The translations under genes and the position numbers were made by a program. The notes below the pieces were generated by a model, which worked only from the letters and a program-made list of their open reading frames with translations, was not told the DNA's origin and did not search any database. From assembly GCF_003576645.1 (NCBI RefSeq), contig NC_044923.1, positions 8,158,535 to 8,222,534 of the forward strand: a stretch of DNA of 64,000 bases. The letters run 5' to 3'. The stretch is from Ipomoea triloba. Taxonomy: Eukaryota > Streptophyta > Magnoliopsida > Solanales > Convolvulaceae. Numbering within the stretch: position 1 is the stretch's first letter; every line of letters begins with the position of its first letter. Below, piece after piece: positions 1-10,948 of the stretch.

Positions 1-30
1 CTTATACATAATTACCTTTTATTTTATCTA

Positions 31-285
31 GGTAAAAATGACACTTTTCGTCTCTAAGTTGTAGCGATTGTAAAATTCATCTCTATTAATTTGTTGGTCG
101 TGCTCACTTCAATCTTGCCCCTAAGTGATGTTCATCCTTTTTTCTAATAAAACACTAGGGACGAGAAATGAGTACTACCTATTAGAAAAATGACAGAAAT
201 TTACAAAGTCAATTATAGCTTAGGGACGAGAAGTTAGTACGACCAATAAGTAAAGATGAAGCTAACAATTACTCTATAACTTAAA
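31..285. mobile_element. Foldback MITE-like copy, degraded
   Basis: The two halves are rough inverted copies built on the phrase 'cttttcgtccctaagtt' and its complement. The same family recurs at 315-767 and 62158-62448. No coding potential is seen. The ends are not sharp, so the limits are approximate. Confidence 0.5.
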
Positions 286-314
286 ACAAAAAAACACGAT
301 TTTCACTTTTATAT

Positions 315-767
315 AGGGAAAATTGCATTTTTTATTCCTAAGTTATAGGGTAATTGTAGAATTTGTCCTTAAATTTTGGTCATATTCACATTTTGTCCCT
401 AAGTTATTATTGGCGTTGCACTTTTCATCCCTGAGTTATACTAATTGTAAATTTCATCCCTAAGTTATCATTACGTTGCACTTTTCGTCCCTCACTTAAG
501 TGTGCAAACTTCAGTAAAATTTTGATTAAAAAATAGTTAACCAAAAAACTTCGATAAAATTCATTAAAAAAATTGGCGTTGAACCGAAAAAGTTCGATTA
601 AAGATTTTTTAATTAATAAAAAATTTACCGAAGTTTGTACACTTAAGTGAGGGATGAAAAGTACAACGCCAATGGTAACTTAGGGACGAAAAGTGAGTAT
701 GACCAAAGCCTATGGACGAATTCTACAATTACCCTATAACTTAGGGACGAAAAGTGCACTTTTCCCT
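315..767. mobile_element. Foldback MITE, 453 bp
   Basis: The left end (agggaaaattgca) and right end (tgcacttttccct) are inverted copies. The arms stay complementary through 'cctaagttatagggtaatt' on one side and 'accctataacttaggg' on the other, so the element could fold into a long hairpin. The flanks are TA-rich, so a target duplication cannot be told apart. If GH5 copy A once had upstream exons, this element lies in its intron. Confidence 0.65.
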
Positions 768-989
768 TTTATATATTATATTAGTATATAAGCTAATTTA
801 ACATGATATATTATTCAAAAGTACCATGAGACTCTTACAATTACCACTCTTTATTAGTTACTCACTGATGTATCATCATTTATCGAATACCTAAATTCCT
901 TATTAACTCACGGTAAGCCAATTCACCCATAATCTATTAAAATAAATAGTTTTCCTCTAATAATTTTGTTTTTACTCATGTATATGAAG

Positions 990-1723
990 ATCCGAAGTCA
1001 AGTGGACTAAGGGTGCGTTTGGTTCGCACATGGGAATCGGAATCGGAATGGGTATCAAATACTTGGTAATGGTAATGGGTTTTGGTGAAAGTATTTAACA
1101 TGTTTGGTAATTGGGTGGAATGGGAATGATTATTAATAGTTAAGGAAGAAAAGAGGAAGAGAGATGAAACCCTTATTTAATAAGGGTATGGGTTTTGTCA
1201 TTAATGAGTTATTCCAAACCATAGTAGCATTCACAAAACCTATCAACCAAACACAAACAATCACTTTCATACACATTCCTTATGCCTAAACCCACCAACC
1301 AAACACACCCTAACTTATCACCTACTATATCATCCATTGAGCGGGCGATGTGCACAAGTGGTCAACGATCAAATCCACATGAGCGACTGTTTGGGTGCAA
1401 GTCAATGCATCCAAGAGGGAGATGGGATGCCAATACAAATGATAGAGTCTTTGAAATGCTTAACAGTCGTTGGGGAAGATCTTCCTGTTGGCCTCTCTAC
1501 AATTTGCAATGATAGGCAAAGTAATACGTGGAGCTTGGCTTCCAATTCAATGTCCTTTCAACTAGCTAATAGAGGTGACAATGGAGTAGTATTGTGCTTG
1601 GATTTCGATTCCTCGTACTCTTCCTCTACAATTTTTACGAGAAAGTGTGTTGGTTTGGAAGATGGTGACATGAGAAACCCTCAAACCCAATGGTTTAAAC
1701 TCATTGCATCGAATAAAAAGTAG
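990..1723 (+). pseudogene. GH5 copy A: terminal exon split by a MITE
   Basis: Third member of the local GH5 family; only the last exon is seen. It starts after a 'gaag' acceptor like that of the intact copies. It runs to 1010, is interrupted by a 300 bp MITE, and resumes at 1311 through the TAG at 1721-1723. The encoded C-terminal region corresponds residue by residue to copies B and C (LSG.CA, HMSDCLGAS, LCLD.DSSYSSS, RKCVGL, RNPQTQWFKLIA) but is clearly diverged. This tail resembles the carbohydrate-binding-like C-terminal domain of plant GH5 proteins. The upstream exons with the catalytic residues are either left of the window or lost; 780-989 reads as intron. With the MITE in place the exon contains stops, so this copy is probably dead unless the MITE is spliced out. 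Confidence 0.85.
1011..1310. mobile_element. PIF/Harbinger (Tourist-like) MITE inside a GH5 exon
   Basis: The termini are gggtgcgtttggtt and, inverted, gggtgtgtttggtt. The element is flanked by a perfect TAA duplication (1008-1010 and 1311-1313), the PIF/Harbinger signature. It is 300 bp and non-coding. It sits within the last exon of GH5 copy A. A related truncated copy lies at 2979-3110. Confidence 0.88.
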
Positions 1724-1775
1724 ATATAGATTGAGATTTACATATATTTCATCTTTAAATTCGCTCAGGTAAAAA

Positions 1776-1912
1776 CTTGTGTGAGATCGTCTTACGAGTC
1801 TCAATCTGTGAGACAGGTCGAACTTTGATTAATGAGGTAAAAGATTCAACGCATCAATCAAAGATCCGACCCGTCTCACAGATTGAGACTCACGAGACGG
1901 TCTCACACAAAT
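1776..1912. mobile_element. Short foldback MITE
   Basis: Two inverted arms of about 55 bp (containing gtctcaatctgtgagac and gtctcacagattgagac) flank a small loop. It lies 50 bp beyond the stop codon of GH5 copy A. It is non-coding. Confidence 0.7.
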
Positions 1913-1979
1913 ATTATGGTACAAAATGTAACGTCTAACATATAAAATTAGTCCCGCTTTAAAGAGTAAGACATAATAA

Positions 1980-2608
1980 GGGTGTGTTTGGAAACCCGGA
2001 AAATGATTTCCGGAAATCATTTTCCGGGTTTTTGGTGTTTGGGAAGGAAGGGGAAAATAGAGTCAATGGAAAATGAGCCCCATTTTGTGGAAAATGACTT
2101 CCCCTTTTTTTGGGGGGAAGTCATTTTCCGGATTGCTTCTTCCTTCCCCTTGGGCTCCCTTCCGCCTCTTAACACAAACTGATCGCCGACGGACGGCGAA
2201 ACCAGTCGGCCGACGGTGACTGGTCAGCCGACGGCGACTGGTTTCTGACTGGAAACCAGTCAGCCACAACGGCCACGACTGGTTTCACCGTGAAACCAGT
2301 GACCAGTTGGTCACTGGTTTCCGTGAAACTGTTTTATTTATTTATTTTTAATTTTTTAAAATATTTTTGTTGTGATTTTGTTGATTGTTATATTTGTTAT
2401 AAATGTTGTTATATTTAAATAAATTAATTAAAATATTCAATTTTACAATTTTGTTTGTTTTCCTATCTATTTTCTGGAAAATGAACCAAACACTCAAAGA
2501 CAGTTTTCTGCTTTGCAACCAAACACAAGAAAGGAAAATGTTTTCTGAAAAACTCATTTTTCAGAAATCATTTTCCAAAAGTCATTTTCCAGCTTTCCAA
2601 ACACACCC
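1980..2608. mobile_element. PIF/Harbinger-type MITE, 629 bp
   Basis: Terminal inverted repeats begin gggtgtgtttggaaa on both ends and continue into 'ggaaaatga'. TAA duplications flank it at 1977-1979 and 2609-2611. The interior has local palindromes (ggaaaatgacttcccc / ggggaagtcattttcc near 2090-2130) and a run of 'gactggtttc' words at 2200-2330. No transposase is encoded. It is the same family as 42019-42962. Confidence 0.85.
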
Positions 2609-2858
2609 TAAAGGACAATACAAAAGTAAATTGTTCAACAAATAATAAATTTTCCTATTTATATTTGATGAGAATTAGCTCTTTAAAAAAATTATGTAAG
2701 AAACAACCAGAACAAATACTAACCAAGTAAATATACTCTAAATATATATTTCACTAATTAATATAATATAGACATCCACTTTAGCAGTACTTTAACGATT
2801 TCATTTTTTTTTTGTAATACAATATATGATAATGGGTTTGGGTGTATGTATTGCAATG

Positions 2859-2920
2859 ATAAGAATAGCCTAAAGTGGGTTCCATTAGTGATAAGAATAG
2901 CCTAAAGTGGGTTCCATTTT
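2859..2920. repeat. 31 bp tandem duplication
   Basis: The unit starting gataagaatagcctaaag occurs twice head to tail, with a third degenerate copy near 2944. It lies between two MITEs. No function is seen. Confidence 0.8.
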
Positions 2921-2978
2921 TGAAAGTGAGTGAGTATTGCAGTGATTAGGATAGCCTAAAGGGTGACTCATACATAGG

Positions 2979-3110
2979 AATTGGAATCGCAATGGGAATT
3001 AGATACTTGGTAATGGTAAATATTGGTAATGATGGATGAAAGTATTTTGCATGTTTGGTAGTATGATGGAATTGAAATGATTACTAATATTGATGTTTGG
3101 TGATGTATGA
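2979..3110. mobile_element. Truncated MITE at the inverted-repeat boundary
   Basis: This is similar to the interior of the 1011-1310 element (ggaatcg.aatgggtat, acttggtaatgg, gcatgtttggta, aatgattac). The similarity stops at about the outer edge of the left inverted-repeat arm, so the arm junction seems to have cut through a MITE. Confidence 0.6.
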
Positions 3111-3665
3111 CCCTATAATGAAAATAAATATTTTAAAAATACAAAAAAAAAAACAAAAAATCAGAGCAGATCCTAATATAATGACATCAAAGCACTAAAC
3201 AAAACAAAACAAAACAAAACAAAACAAAAGAAAAAAAGAAAAAAAATCGGAGGATGTAATGAGTATAGGCAAGAGATAGGGACGTGACATATGAGGAAGC
3301 TAGGATAAAATGGAAAGATACACGTTTTTAATTAGAGAATGAGATTTTAAATTAAAGGGATAATTAAATATCATAGTTGTGTTTTAAAAAATTATTAACT
3401 AAATAATAACTTTAATTTCGATTCTCATTGCTAATGTGTAAACCCAGGAAATTACCTAAATATTTACAATGCCATTATCTAATATTTACAACCCATGAAC
3501 CTACCCTAATAAGTTCATTCCTCCTACCTCAATACGCACCTACATCCAGCCAAGATGCCTTTTACATATTTGAAAATAAAAATAATTAATGGCGTCAGAT
3601 TTAGTCAATACACAAGTCAGAATTATAGTTATAAAATAATTTTCTACTTGCTAGAGCCCGTAGAT

Positions 3666-3747
3666 GTCGATATGTCCGAGTGGTTAAGGAGACAGACTTG
3701 AAATCTGTTGGGCTTCGCCCGCGCAGGTTCGAACCCTTCTGTCGACG
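3666..3747 (+). tRNA. tRNA-Ser (UGA)
   Basis: 82 nt type II tRNA. The acceptor stem GTCGATA pairs with TGTCGAC (one G-U). The anticodon stem is ACAGA/TCTGT with loop CTTGAAA, giving anticodon TGA. The extra arm is long (GGGCTTCGCCC) and the T arm contains GGTTCGAACC. No intron. It lies on the strand opposite to GH5 copy B and converges with it. An identical copy is in the other arm. Confidence 0.95.
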
Positions 3748-4520
3748 TTACGGAGGTATGAGAGTTTTACACCGGGAACTGAAGGCCGGAATCTTCAATA
3801 GCATGAAACATTACTCTTTTTTATTTTATTTTTATTTTATTGCCAAAGTTTATTACTTTAGCTAAAGCCAGCAATCACTAAGCATAGAGACAACACTTGA
3901 AGGCATGAATTAAAAATGGAAATTTCATCAGCCTCTTCATGCATAGCTCATACCTCTTTAGGTAGGAATAAGAAATAAGTTAATGTAAGTTGAAACTTGC
4001 AAACTACAATTTCATGGATATAATCCATGCATTTTAGATTCAAAATAGGCATGGATTAAAACATTTAAGAATACTCCAGAAGTTAATTTGATAAATTAGG
4101 GGTATAACATTGAGACTTATTATTTAGATTTTATTATTATTTAATAGAAAAAATTCATTTTTATCATCCACTATCGACTATTGTGGTATTGTTACATTTA
4201 GTTGTGGTATTGCCAACCAATTGTTGCTCCTTGCATTGATTTAATTTGTCATTAGGCCACAATGAAAATAAAGTTACTCAAATTCATGCAATTAAATAAA
4301 AACAAACATTTATATGTATAAATGGTAGAATAATAAAATTATAGTCAAATTTTATAATTTTTATAATGTAATATATAAATAATGATATTAAAAATTGGAC
4401 ATTAATATAATATAACCACACTAAAAATCTATTTTATTTATGCGATTACAATTAAGTTGAGAAATTAATATCTAGTCTAGCTAGTATAAACTAATCTAAA
4501 ATCTAAAACCTAAAATCTAT

Positions 4521-6928
4521 CTATTTGACATTCGCTGCAATGAGCTTAAACCACTGAGTTTGAGGATTCCTCATATCACCCTCTTGCAACCCAACACACT
4601 TCCTCGTCAAAATCAAAGACGACGAGTACGAGGAATCATAATCCAAACACAGCTCCACCCCATCGTCTCCTTTGTTAGCCAACTGAAGCATGGAAGCCAA
4701 GTTCCATGTGCTCCCCTCGTTCATGCAATCGCCGGAAAGGGTAGCCGGATGTCCATCCCTTTCGGCCGCCAAGCACGTCGACGTTCCCAACAGGTGTATC
4801 GGCATCCCATCCGCCCCGTGCGCCCACCGGCTCGCGCCCAAGCAGTCGCTCATGTGCAACCGCCCGCTGTCCACTCGCGCACATTTCCCACTCAATGGAT
4901 GGTACAATAGGTAGTAAGTTGCTTCACTCGACCCTGGATCTTCACAACATAGAGAAAAACATCTAAGTTAGTCATTCTGTCAATCCTGGACCGGACCGTG
5001 GCCTACACAGCTGTGTGGTGTGGATCATACTATCAAATAATATGCATTCATTATATTAAAAATGTACATTATATTCAGGTCATGTACATTATTTGTGTAC
5101 TGAAATAATATACATTTAGTATATTAAAAATATACATTTTGTTATGGTTCACACAGCACTATGTGGACCTATATTCAGGTCATGTACATTATTTGCGTAC
5201 TGAATGTACATTATATTGTATAATGTACATTTAGTACGCAAATAATATACATTTAGTATATTAAAAATGTACATTTTGTTATGGTCCACACAGCACTATG
5301 TGGACCTATATCCAGGGAATATACATTATTTGTGTACTAAATGTACATTATATTGTATAATGTACATTCAGTACACAAACAATGTATATTTAATACATTA
5401 AAAATATACTTTTTGTTATGGTCCACACAACAATATATGCAAAACAAAAAAAAATGTTAAACTAAGATAGGAAATATTGATAATTACCTTGGAGTTTTGT
5501 TTGGAGAAACTCTAGTTTGGAGTGAAAGGTAGGATTTCTAAGGGCAGTCCAATTGCCATTGAACATGCCAAATGTTTCCTCCATACCACGTTTGCCTTCC
5601 CTAAAGTAATAGCTCCCTTGGAGAGCCCAAACAGCCCAGTCCAAATCTTTATCAGCCAAATAGGCAAGAATGCAAGGCAAGTGAAGGTTGTCGGGCTCAC
5701 TCACTTCCCTTTGGTCGATCCCAAACTCAGACACAAACAGAGGGGCAGCGTCTTTCCCTATAAGCAAGAACCCTTCTTTATCCTCCATTTCCTGTGTGAT
5801 GTTGTAGCAAACCTTGTTCAATGGCCCGGCCTCCCACATCTTCGATTGCCCCTCCGAGAACGCGTATCGATGCGTCTCGTAAACCATCTTCTTCCTCATC
5901 ATGTTGAGCCCCAGTGGCTTTTGCTTTAGGAACCTGAAATCAAGATCGTAGTCCAAACCTGAGATGATCACTAGCAGATTTGGGTTTGCCCTGTTTAGTG
6001 TTTTTGCTCCCTTCTCTACGTTCTTGTACCATACGCTCTCATTTTGCAACGGCCCACGCAGCTCATTCCTCAAGCTTATGCCCACCACCTATCACAAAAA
6101 ACAACAAAATTTTATTTGTTTTGCATATTAGATAACCATTCATGTTTTTTAGATGACAAGAAAAAAACACGACCACTACTAAGGGTATTTGAATTAGGTA
6201 AATTCTACTTTAGAACAATGTCAACAATATAAAAAATCAAAAACCACCACCCCATCAATTCAAAAATCTACTTTCAGCAAAGATCTATTCAAAAGTCATT
6301 GATGTGATTACCCTTATGACTCTGGCCAGCAAAGACCATAGGAATGCATGCAAATTAAACATACCATGGGTGTATCTTTGTAGAGGCTAGCAACCGTGGC
6401 TAGGCCTTGCAACCATTCTTTGGGATCGAAATACTTGTCGCCGAAGAAGCCATTACCGTCGTTGTTAGCGCAGCACCACATAGGCTCGCTGACCTGGTTA
6501 TCAAGCACCATCATGATGCCATGTCTCCCAACCTCTTCAATCACTGCCTTGTGAGCATCAACCAGACTGAGGCTCAAAAGGTCGGGATTGTGCTGGGCTA
6601 GACCAGCAATAGACTCATTCAAACCGAGATCACCAAACGATTTGGCCACGGTCACGTCGGCATGCCTGGTGAACATGTAAGTTGCCCATGTAATCCTCAC
6701 ACAGTTGAATCCCATGTGTGCAACATGGGAGGCAATCTCGCTTAATGGTCTCCTGTCTAGACCCTCAGGCAACATGGGCTTCAAGTGACCTGGCCAATTA
6801 GCACAGGCCAACTTCACTCTTTCACCACTCTCCTCATCTATAATCCACCTCGAACTTCTAGAGAGAGGTAGAGAATGGGAGAGGGAAGCAATGGAAGCAA
6901 TAAGCAAAATGGCTATGATTGGCTTCAT
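4521..6928 (-). CDS. GH5 glycosyl hydrolase, copy B
   Basis: Plant GH5 'cellulase-like' secreted glycosidase; the substrate is not established for this group. There are three exons on the minus strand: 6928-6365, 6088-5488 and 4939-4521, with GT-AG introns, encoding 527 aa. Residues 1-19 are a hydrophobic signal peptide (MKPIIAILLIAS...LSHS), implying entry to the secretory pathway. The catalytic acid/base is expected at E197 in RNELRGP and the nucleophile at E309 in VSEFG, both present. ETHRYAF near 258 matches the conserved active-site region. The last ~130 residues form a Cys-containing beta-trefoil-like tail. A TATTTAAA box lies at 6981-6988. Intron 2 is filled by a palindromic AT-rich repeat. 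It differs from copy C only in the first half of exon 1 (I/F, E/D, A/S, D/N changes). Very confident on family, unsure of substrate. Confidence 0.93.
4987..5452. repeat. Palindromic AT-rich insertion in GH5 copy B intron 2
   Basis: Repeated units 'tgtacattatttg.gtactga' and 'ggtccacacagc' occur in both orientations, bounded by inverted ggaccat/atggtcc-type words. It is the same family as 20400-20620 and 24395-24600, and the mirror copy is at 12425-12890. Probably a MITE or nested MITEs. Confidence 0.6.
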
Positions 6929-7388
6929 GGTTTTAATTTGGTTGAAGATGATGAATGGAGTGGATTGCTGGCCTGCTGGCTATTTAAACTGTTAGGGGCC
7001 GGGATGGTTAAATTCAAGAATTTTATCTAAATCTCATAGGGCTTATCTTTAATCATCATTGTATCTGTATATATCATATCAACTATTAGAATTAGAATCC
7101 TAATAATGCAAATGTCTTTTTTAGCATAATTAGATTATAAGAAGTTAGGTAGAGTGAGATATTTCAGGAAGACCACATTTTTATTTTCACACCAGCTCAG
7201 CTTGCACATTCATTTATTCTCATCATAATATATGTTTCATATTTCTATCTTTGGCTCAAACATATTGTAAATCTGAATTCCTTCATTTAGGCCGTTATTG
7301 AAAATTAAAAAAAATTAACATTTATAGCTTTGTGAATATGTTATATATATTTCATAGTGTCTCCCTCCATGTTATACATCTATCCATA

Positions 7389-8610
7389 CCATTTCATGTA
7401 TTAAGTAGCTAAGTTGGTTGAACTCCAAACTTAACATTTGTTCTGATTTTCTCTCGTTTATTTTATTTCTTTCATTCCTACACAAGATAAATTAAATATT
7501 ATTTAGTCTACCTTTTACGAATCATTTAATTAACAAATTAAATGCTCTCATAGTCTATTTTTTCTATTAATCATTTAATTAATGTAGTGTACAAGTTTAT
7601 ATTATACTCCGTACTTCATTGTATTTGGATTAATTTAGAAAAATTTAAAGTTGATCTAACTAAAAGAAATTAAAATTAAAAATTAATTATGAATACAGTG
7701 TAATTCAAATTATTTTATTTAATTGATTATGTTTCATATTTTGTCATAAATATTTTTCACATTTTTACCCACTCAAGTATAATTTTTGCTATGACTCTAA
7801 CTATCATGTAATCTATCAAAAACATTCTATTGTAATGTATAATGTATTTTGTATTTTAACATTATTATGATTGTCTAATATTTTGTCAATGACATTTCTA
7901 ACGTCATTTAAACTTCGCTCCATTTAGTTGATTTTCTGGATCCGCCCCTATATAGGTGTATGTGAATAATGATGAAGTCATCAATATAATGTTAGAATTA
8001 AATACTAATGGAGTTATAACGGTGTAAGAGTAGTTTTGTCTAACAATAAAGTAGTAGGGATTATTTTTTCCAATAAAATTAATGTAGCAATTAATTTAAA
8101 ATATAATGCAAGTATGTAGCAATTAATTTAAAATATAATGCAAGCATGCAACTTTTCTTTTAATTAAGATAACAAGCCATTCGTGCTGATAACGTGTTGT
8201 GAAATAAGATTCTTCTCCTAATTGATCTTTGGTTAAAGTCTCTTTAAGCATGCGTGATAAGATAGAAAGTAAAGGAAACTAAAACAGAGGAAATATGCAT
8301 GAAATTTTTTTTTCATTCATCACATAATAGAAAAGTTCTTACAAAATATATATTCCTGAAAATAAGAAAAATATAACTAACCTCTAAAATAATGAATAAT
8401 GACCACACATTAATGAAATAGTCATAACAAGAATAATATTAAAGTAAAATTGGAATTTGAGTTCGGTGAAGAGAAATTTATTATACTTTCGTGTTTGTTT
8501 GTTTGTTCTTTAAAAAAAAAAAAAAGAAACAAAAAAAACAAACAAACAAAAATGGATACTATTATCCTGTCCAGGACTAAAAGACCTTATAAATGCACAC
8601 CGTGAAAAAA
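7389..8610. other. Intergenic spacer of the inverted repeat, left half
   Basis: AT-rich sequence with no gene. The only structure seen is a 32 bp direct tandem duplication (8082-8113 and 8114-8145, unit starting atgtagcaattaattt) and an A-rich run at 8513-8550. Confidence 0.6.
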
Positions 8611-8683
8611 TGGAGATGCGGGGTATCGATCCCCGTACCTCTCGCATGCTAAGCGAGCGCTCTACCATCTGAGCTACATCCCC
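8611..8683 (-). tRNA. tRNA-Ala (AGC)
   Basis: 73 nt cloverleaf on the minus strand. GGGGATG pairs with CATCTCC (one G-U), the D arm is TAGCTCAGATGGTAGAGC, and the anticodon stem CTCGC/GCGAG holds loop TTAGCAT (AGC). The T arm GGGGATCGATACCCC is intact and the discriminator is A. It lies in the spacer between the divergent GH5 promoters. A decayed relative is at 40321-40393. Confidence 0.95.
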
Positions 8684-8974
8684 ATGCTGCTTTGCCATGT
8701 TATATCATTTATATAGCGTATAATTTCATCCAAATATTCTATTTTAGGGAAGCCAAAAAAGGTGAGCTGGTCGCCTTTGGAAGCGTTCGCCGGTAACCAA
8801 TGCCACAAAAACTTCTCCTGCTATTTCTTACATTTATAAGTTTAACGGTGTGTAAAATTAATACTCCGTCTTACTTCTATTTTATTGTTTTTTTTTTTAA
8901 GGTACTTCTATTTTATTTTTTTTGAACTGTAGTTTTGCTTTAGGTGTACTTTTAGCGCTACTTTCTCAACCTAC

Positions 8975-9085
8975 TGAAGTACAAAGAGTCAACACTTGCC
9001 TCCATTGAGGCTCGAACTCACTCTCATCATCCATGTGGGAGTGTAAACCGGGACACTGGATGCCACTAGACTACAAGGTCTTTGA
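8975..9085 (-). mobile_element. SINE-like tRNA-derived sequence
   Basis: On the minus strand, 'tagtctagtggcatcc' resembles a pol III A box and 'gagttcgagcctc' a B box, about 50 bp apart. Similar heads occur at 17270-17360 and 18285-18365. No clear tail or target duplication was identified. Confidence 0.45.
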
Positions 9086-9147
9086 CACTTTTAGCTTTTG
9101 TTAAAATTTCGTTTTTGTAAATATATTTATTTGCTCTTTTTTGTATA

Positions 9148-9617
9148 GAGTTAATTCCAAGAATGGTCTCTTAATTATTGTCATTTATCAATTTTTATCC
9201 TTGGACTTTTAATTAGATCATAAATGGTTCATTGACTATTGATCTTTACCAATTTTTGTCCTCGACTTTCAATTTAACCATAAATGATCCCTTGATTATT
9301 GATTGTGTTCCAAATTTTATTCTCTAGTTCAATATCATATTAATAAACATTAAATTTAAGGGTAATAATGTAAATATTTTAGTTCTTCACAATGATGAAC
9401 TCAATTTGTTCATCTCAACAACAAGCTAATTTTTACATTATTAATCTTAAATTTAATATTTATTAAATGAATATTTAACTGAATGACCAAATTTAAAACA
9501 AAATTAATAGTCAATGGACTATTTACAATCAAATTAAAAGTCGAGGATGAAAATTGGTAAAGATCAATAGTCAAGGGACCATTTATAATCCAATTGAAAG
9601 TCGAAAGATAAACTATC
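9148..9617. mobile_element. Foldback MITE-like element
   Basis: The left part (gtcctcgactttcaattt, tgactattgatctttacc) reappears inverted on the right (aaattaaaagtcgaggatg, ggtaaagatcaatagtca). The start 'gagttaattcca' is shared with the Mutator-like element at 18521. It is non-coding, and the right end is eroded. Confidence 0.6.
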
Positions 9618-9928
9618 GATATGACCCAGCTTCACCCAAAAGCTTGTCATCCACCTATCAAGGTGATCTCGGACGAGCCGTCCCGCACTGACTAAGCTCG
9701 GACTTGCTTTTTATACACCATTTTTGTTAAACTTCAGTCATCTATCCCTCATAAAATAAAAACAGTTACTTATTGTAAATAAATTGTTCCAATGCATTAA
9801 TATTTGATATCGGATAAATAGATTAGATAAAGTAGTTATTAATATTGATATAACAAATATTCATTAATAAGTATTAAATAATAATCAATAGAAATTAAAT
9901 GTTATATAAACAAAATTCCATTTTGTAT

Positions 9929-10228
9929 ACATAGCGACGGACAACTATCCGTCAATAAAATGTAAAGGTATTCTCGCTTCTAAATGTAGCGACGAATTTT
10001 AAAATTTTGTCGCTATATAGCTACGAATGTTAAAATCCGTCGCTACATTAATTTTTTAAAAAAGCTAGCTTTACGAATGTAGCGACGGATCTCAATATCT
10101 GTCACTACATTTTAAACTCGAAAATCTTCTTCTTAATATCTAGCGACGGATATTGAAATTAGTAGCTACATTTTAAACTGGAAAATCTTCTTCTTGAATA
10201 TCTAGCGACGGATTCATATATCCGTAGC
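9929..10228. mobile_element. CACTA-like subterminal repeat fragment
   Basis: Several inverted and direct copies of 'tagcgacggat' are present; paired copies make short hairpins, as in the subterminal regions of plant CACTA elements. No transposase or clear CACTA terminus is seen. It abuts the inner end of the right inverted-repeat arm at 10229. Confidence 0.5.
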
Positions 10229-10284
10229 TATGGATAGATGTATAACATGAAGGGAGACAACATGGAATATAACATATATTCACA

Positions 10285-10553
10285 ATAATTGTTATACCAT
10301 AGATCATAGTTCATATTGTATTATGAACCCTAATATAATAATTACCGTTCATTAACTCACATTCTATACCTACAATTAATCGTTTTTGTACATGTAAACA
10401 AATAACTTGGTATTTGCTGGCACATAATATGATAGCTACAGGTGCAGAAATTGTCAACTGCATGTACAGAATATGTCGATACAAAATTTGAATGTTATTT
10501 TTGGACCAAGGTTTAAAATGCAAGGTAGACCTTAATCCACGGTATAATTTGCC
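10285..10553. mobile_element. hAT-like MITE in the right arm only
   Basis: A 269 bp insertion is flanked by an 8 bp duplication tattcaca (10277-10284, 10554-10561), typical of hAT. The ends are imperfect inverted repeats around 'ttataccatagatcatagt' and 'accttaatccacggtataa'. The left arm has the empty site near 7332-7345. Confidence 0.8.
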
Positions 10554-10885
10554 TATTCACAAAGCTATGAATGTTAATTTTTTCAATAATGCCCCAAATG
10601 AAAGAATTCAGATTTACAATATGTTTAAGCCGAAGATAGAAATATGAAATGTTATGAGAATAAATGCATGTGCAAGCTGAGCTGGTGTTAAACTAAAAAT
10701 GTGGTCTTCCTGAAATATCTCACTATACCTAACTTCTTATAATCTAATTATGCACAAAAAGACATTTGCTTTGTTAGGATTCTAATAGTTGATAATAAGA
10801 TATATACAGATACAATGATGATTAAAGATAAGTCCTGTGAGATTTAGATAAAATTCTTGAATTTAACCATCCCGGCCCCTAACAG

Positions 10886-10893
10886 TTTAAATA
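10886..10893 (+). promoter_or_regulatory. Putative TATA box of GH5 copy C
   Basis: TTTAAATA lies 56 bp upstream of the ATG, in a block conserved with copy B (6981-6988). The position suits a short 5' leader. Inferred from sequence only. Confidence 0.5.
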
Positions 10894-10948
10894 CCCAGCA
10901 GGCCAGCAATCCACTCCATTCATCATCATCTTCAACGTAACCAAAACC

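Larger units (their letters stand above)
3110..7388 (+). repeat. Left arm of large inverted repeat
   Basis: It pairs with 10229-14767 in reverse complement. From the GH5 start codons outward, matching positions sum to 17877 exactly, so there are no net indels over 3.8 kb. The outer part (3110-6592) matched everywhere I compared except one base (4981/12896). The inner part (6593-7388) has many substitutions and small indels. The arm carries a tRNA-Ser gene and GH5 copy B. The outer match ends at 3110/14767. Confidence 0.93.
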
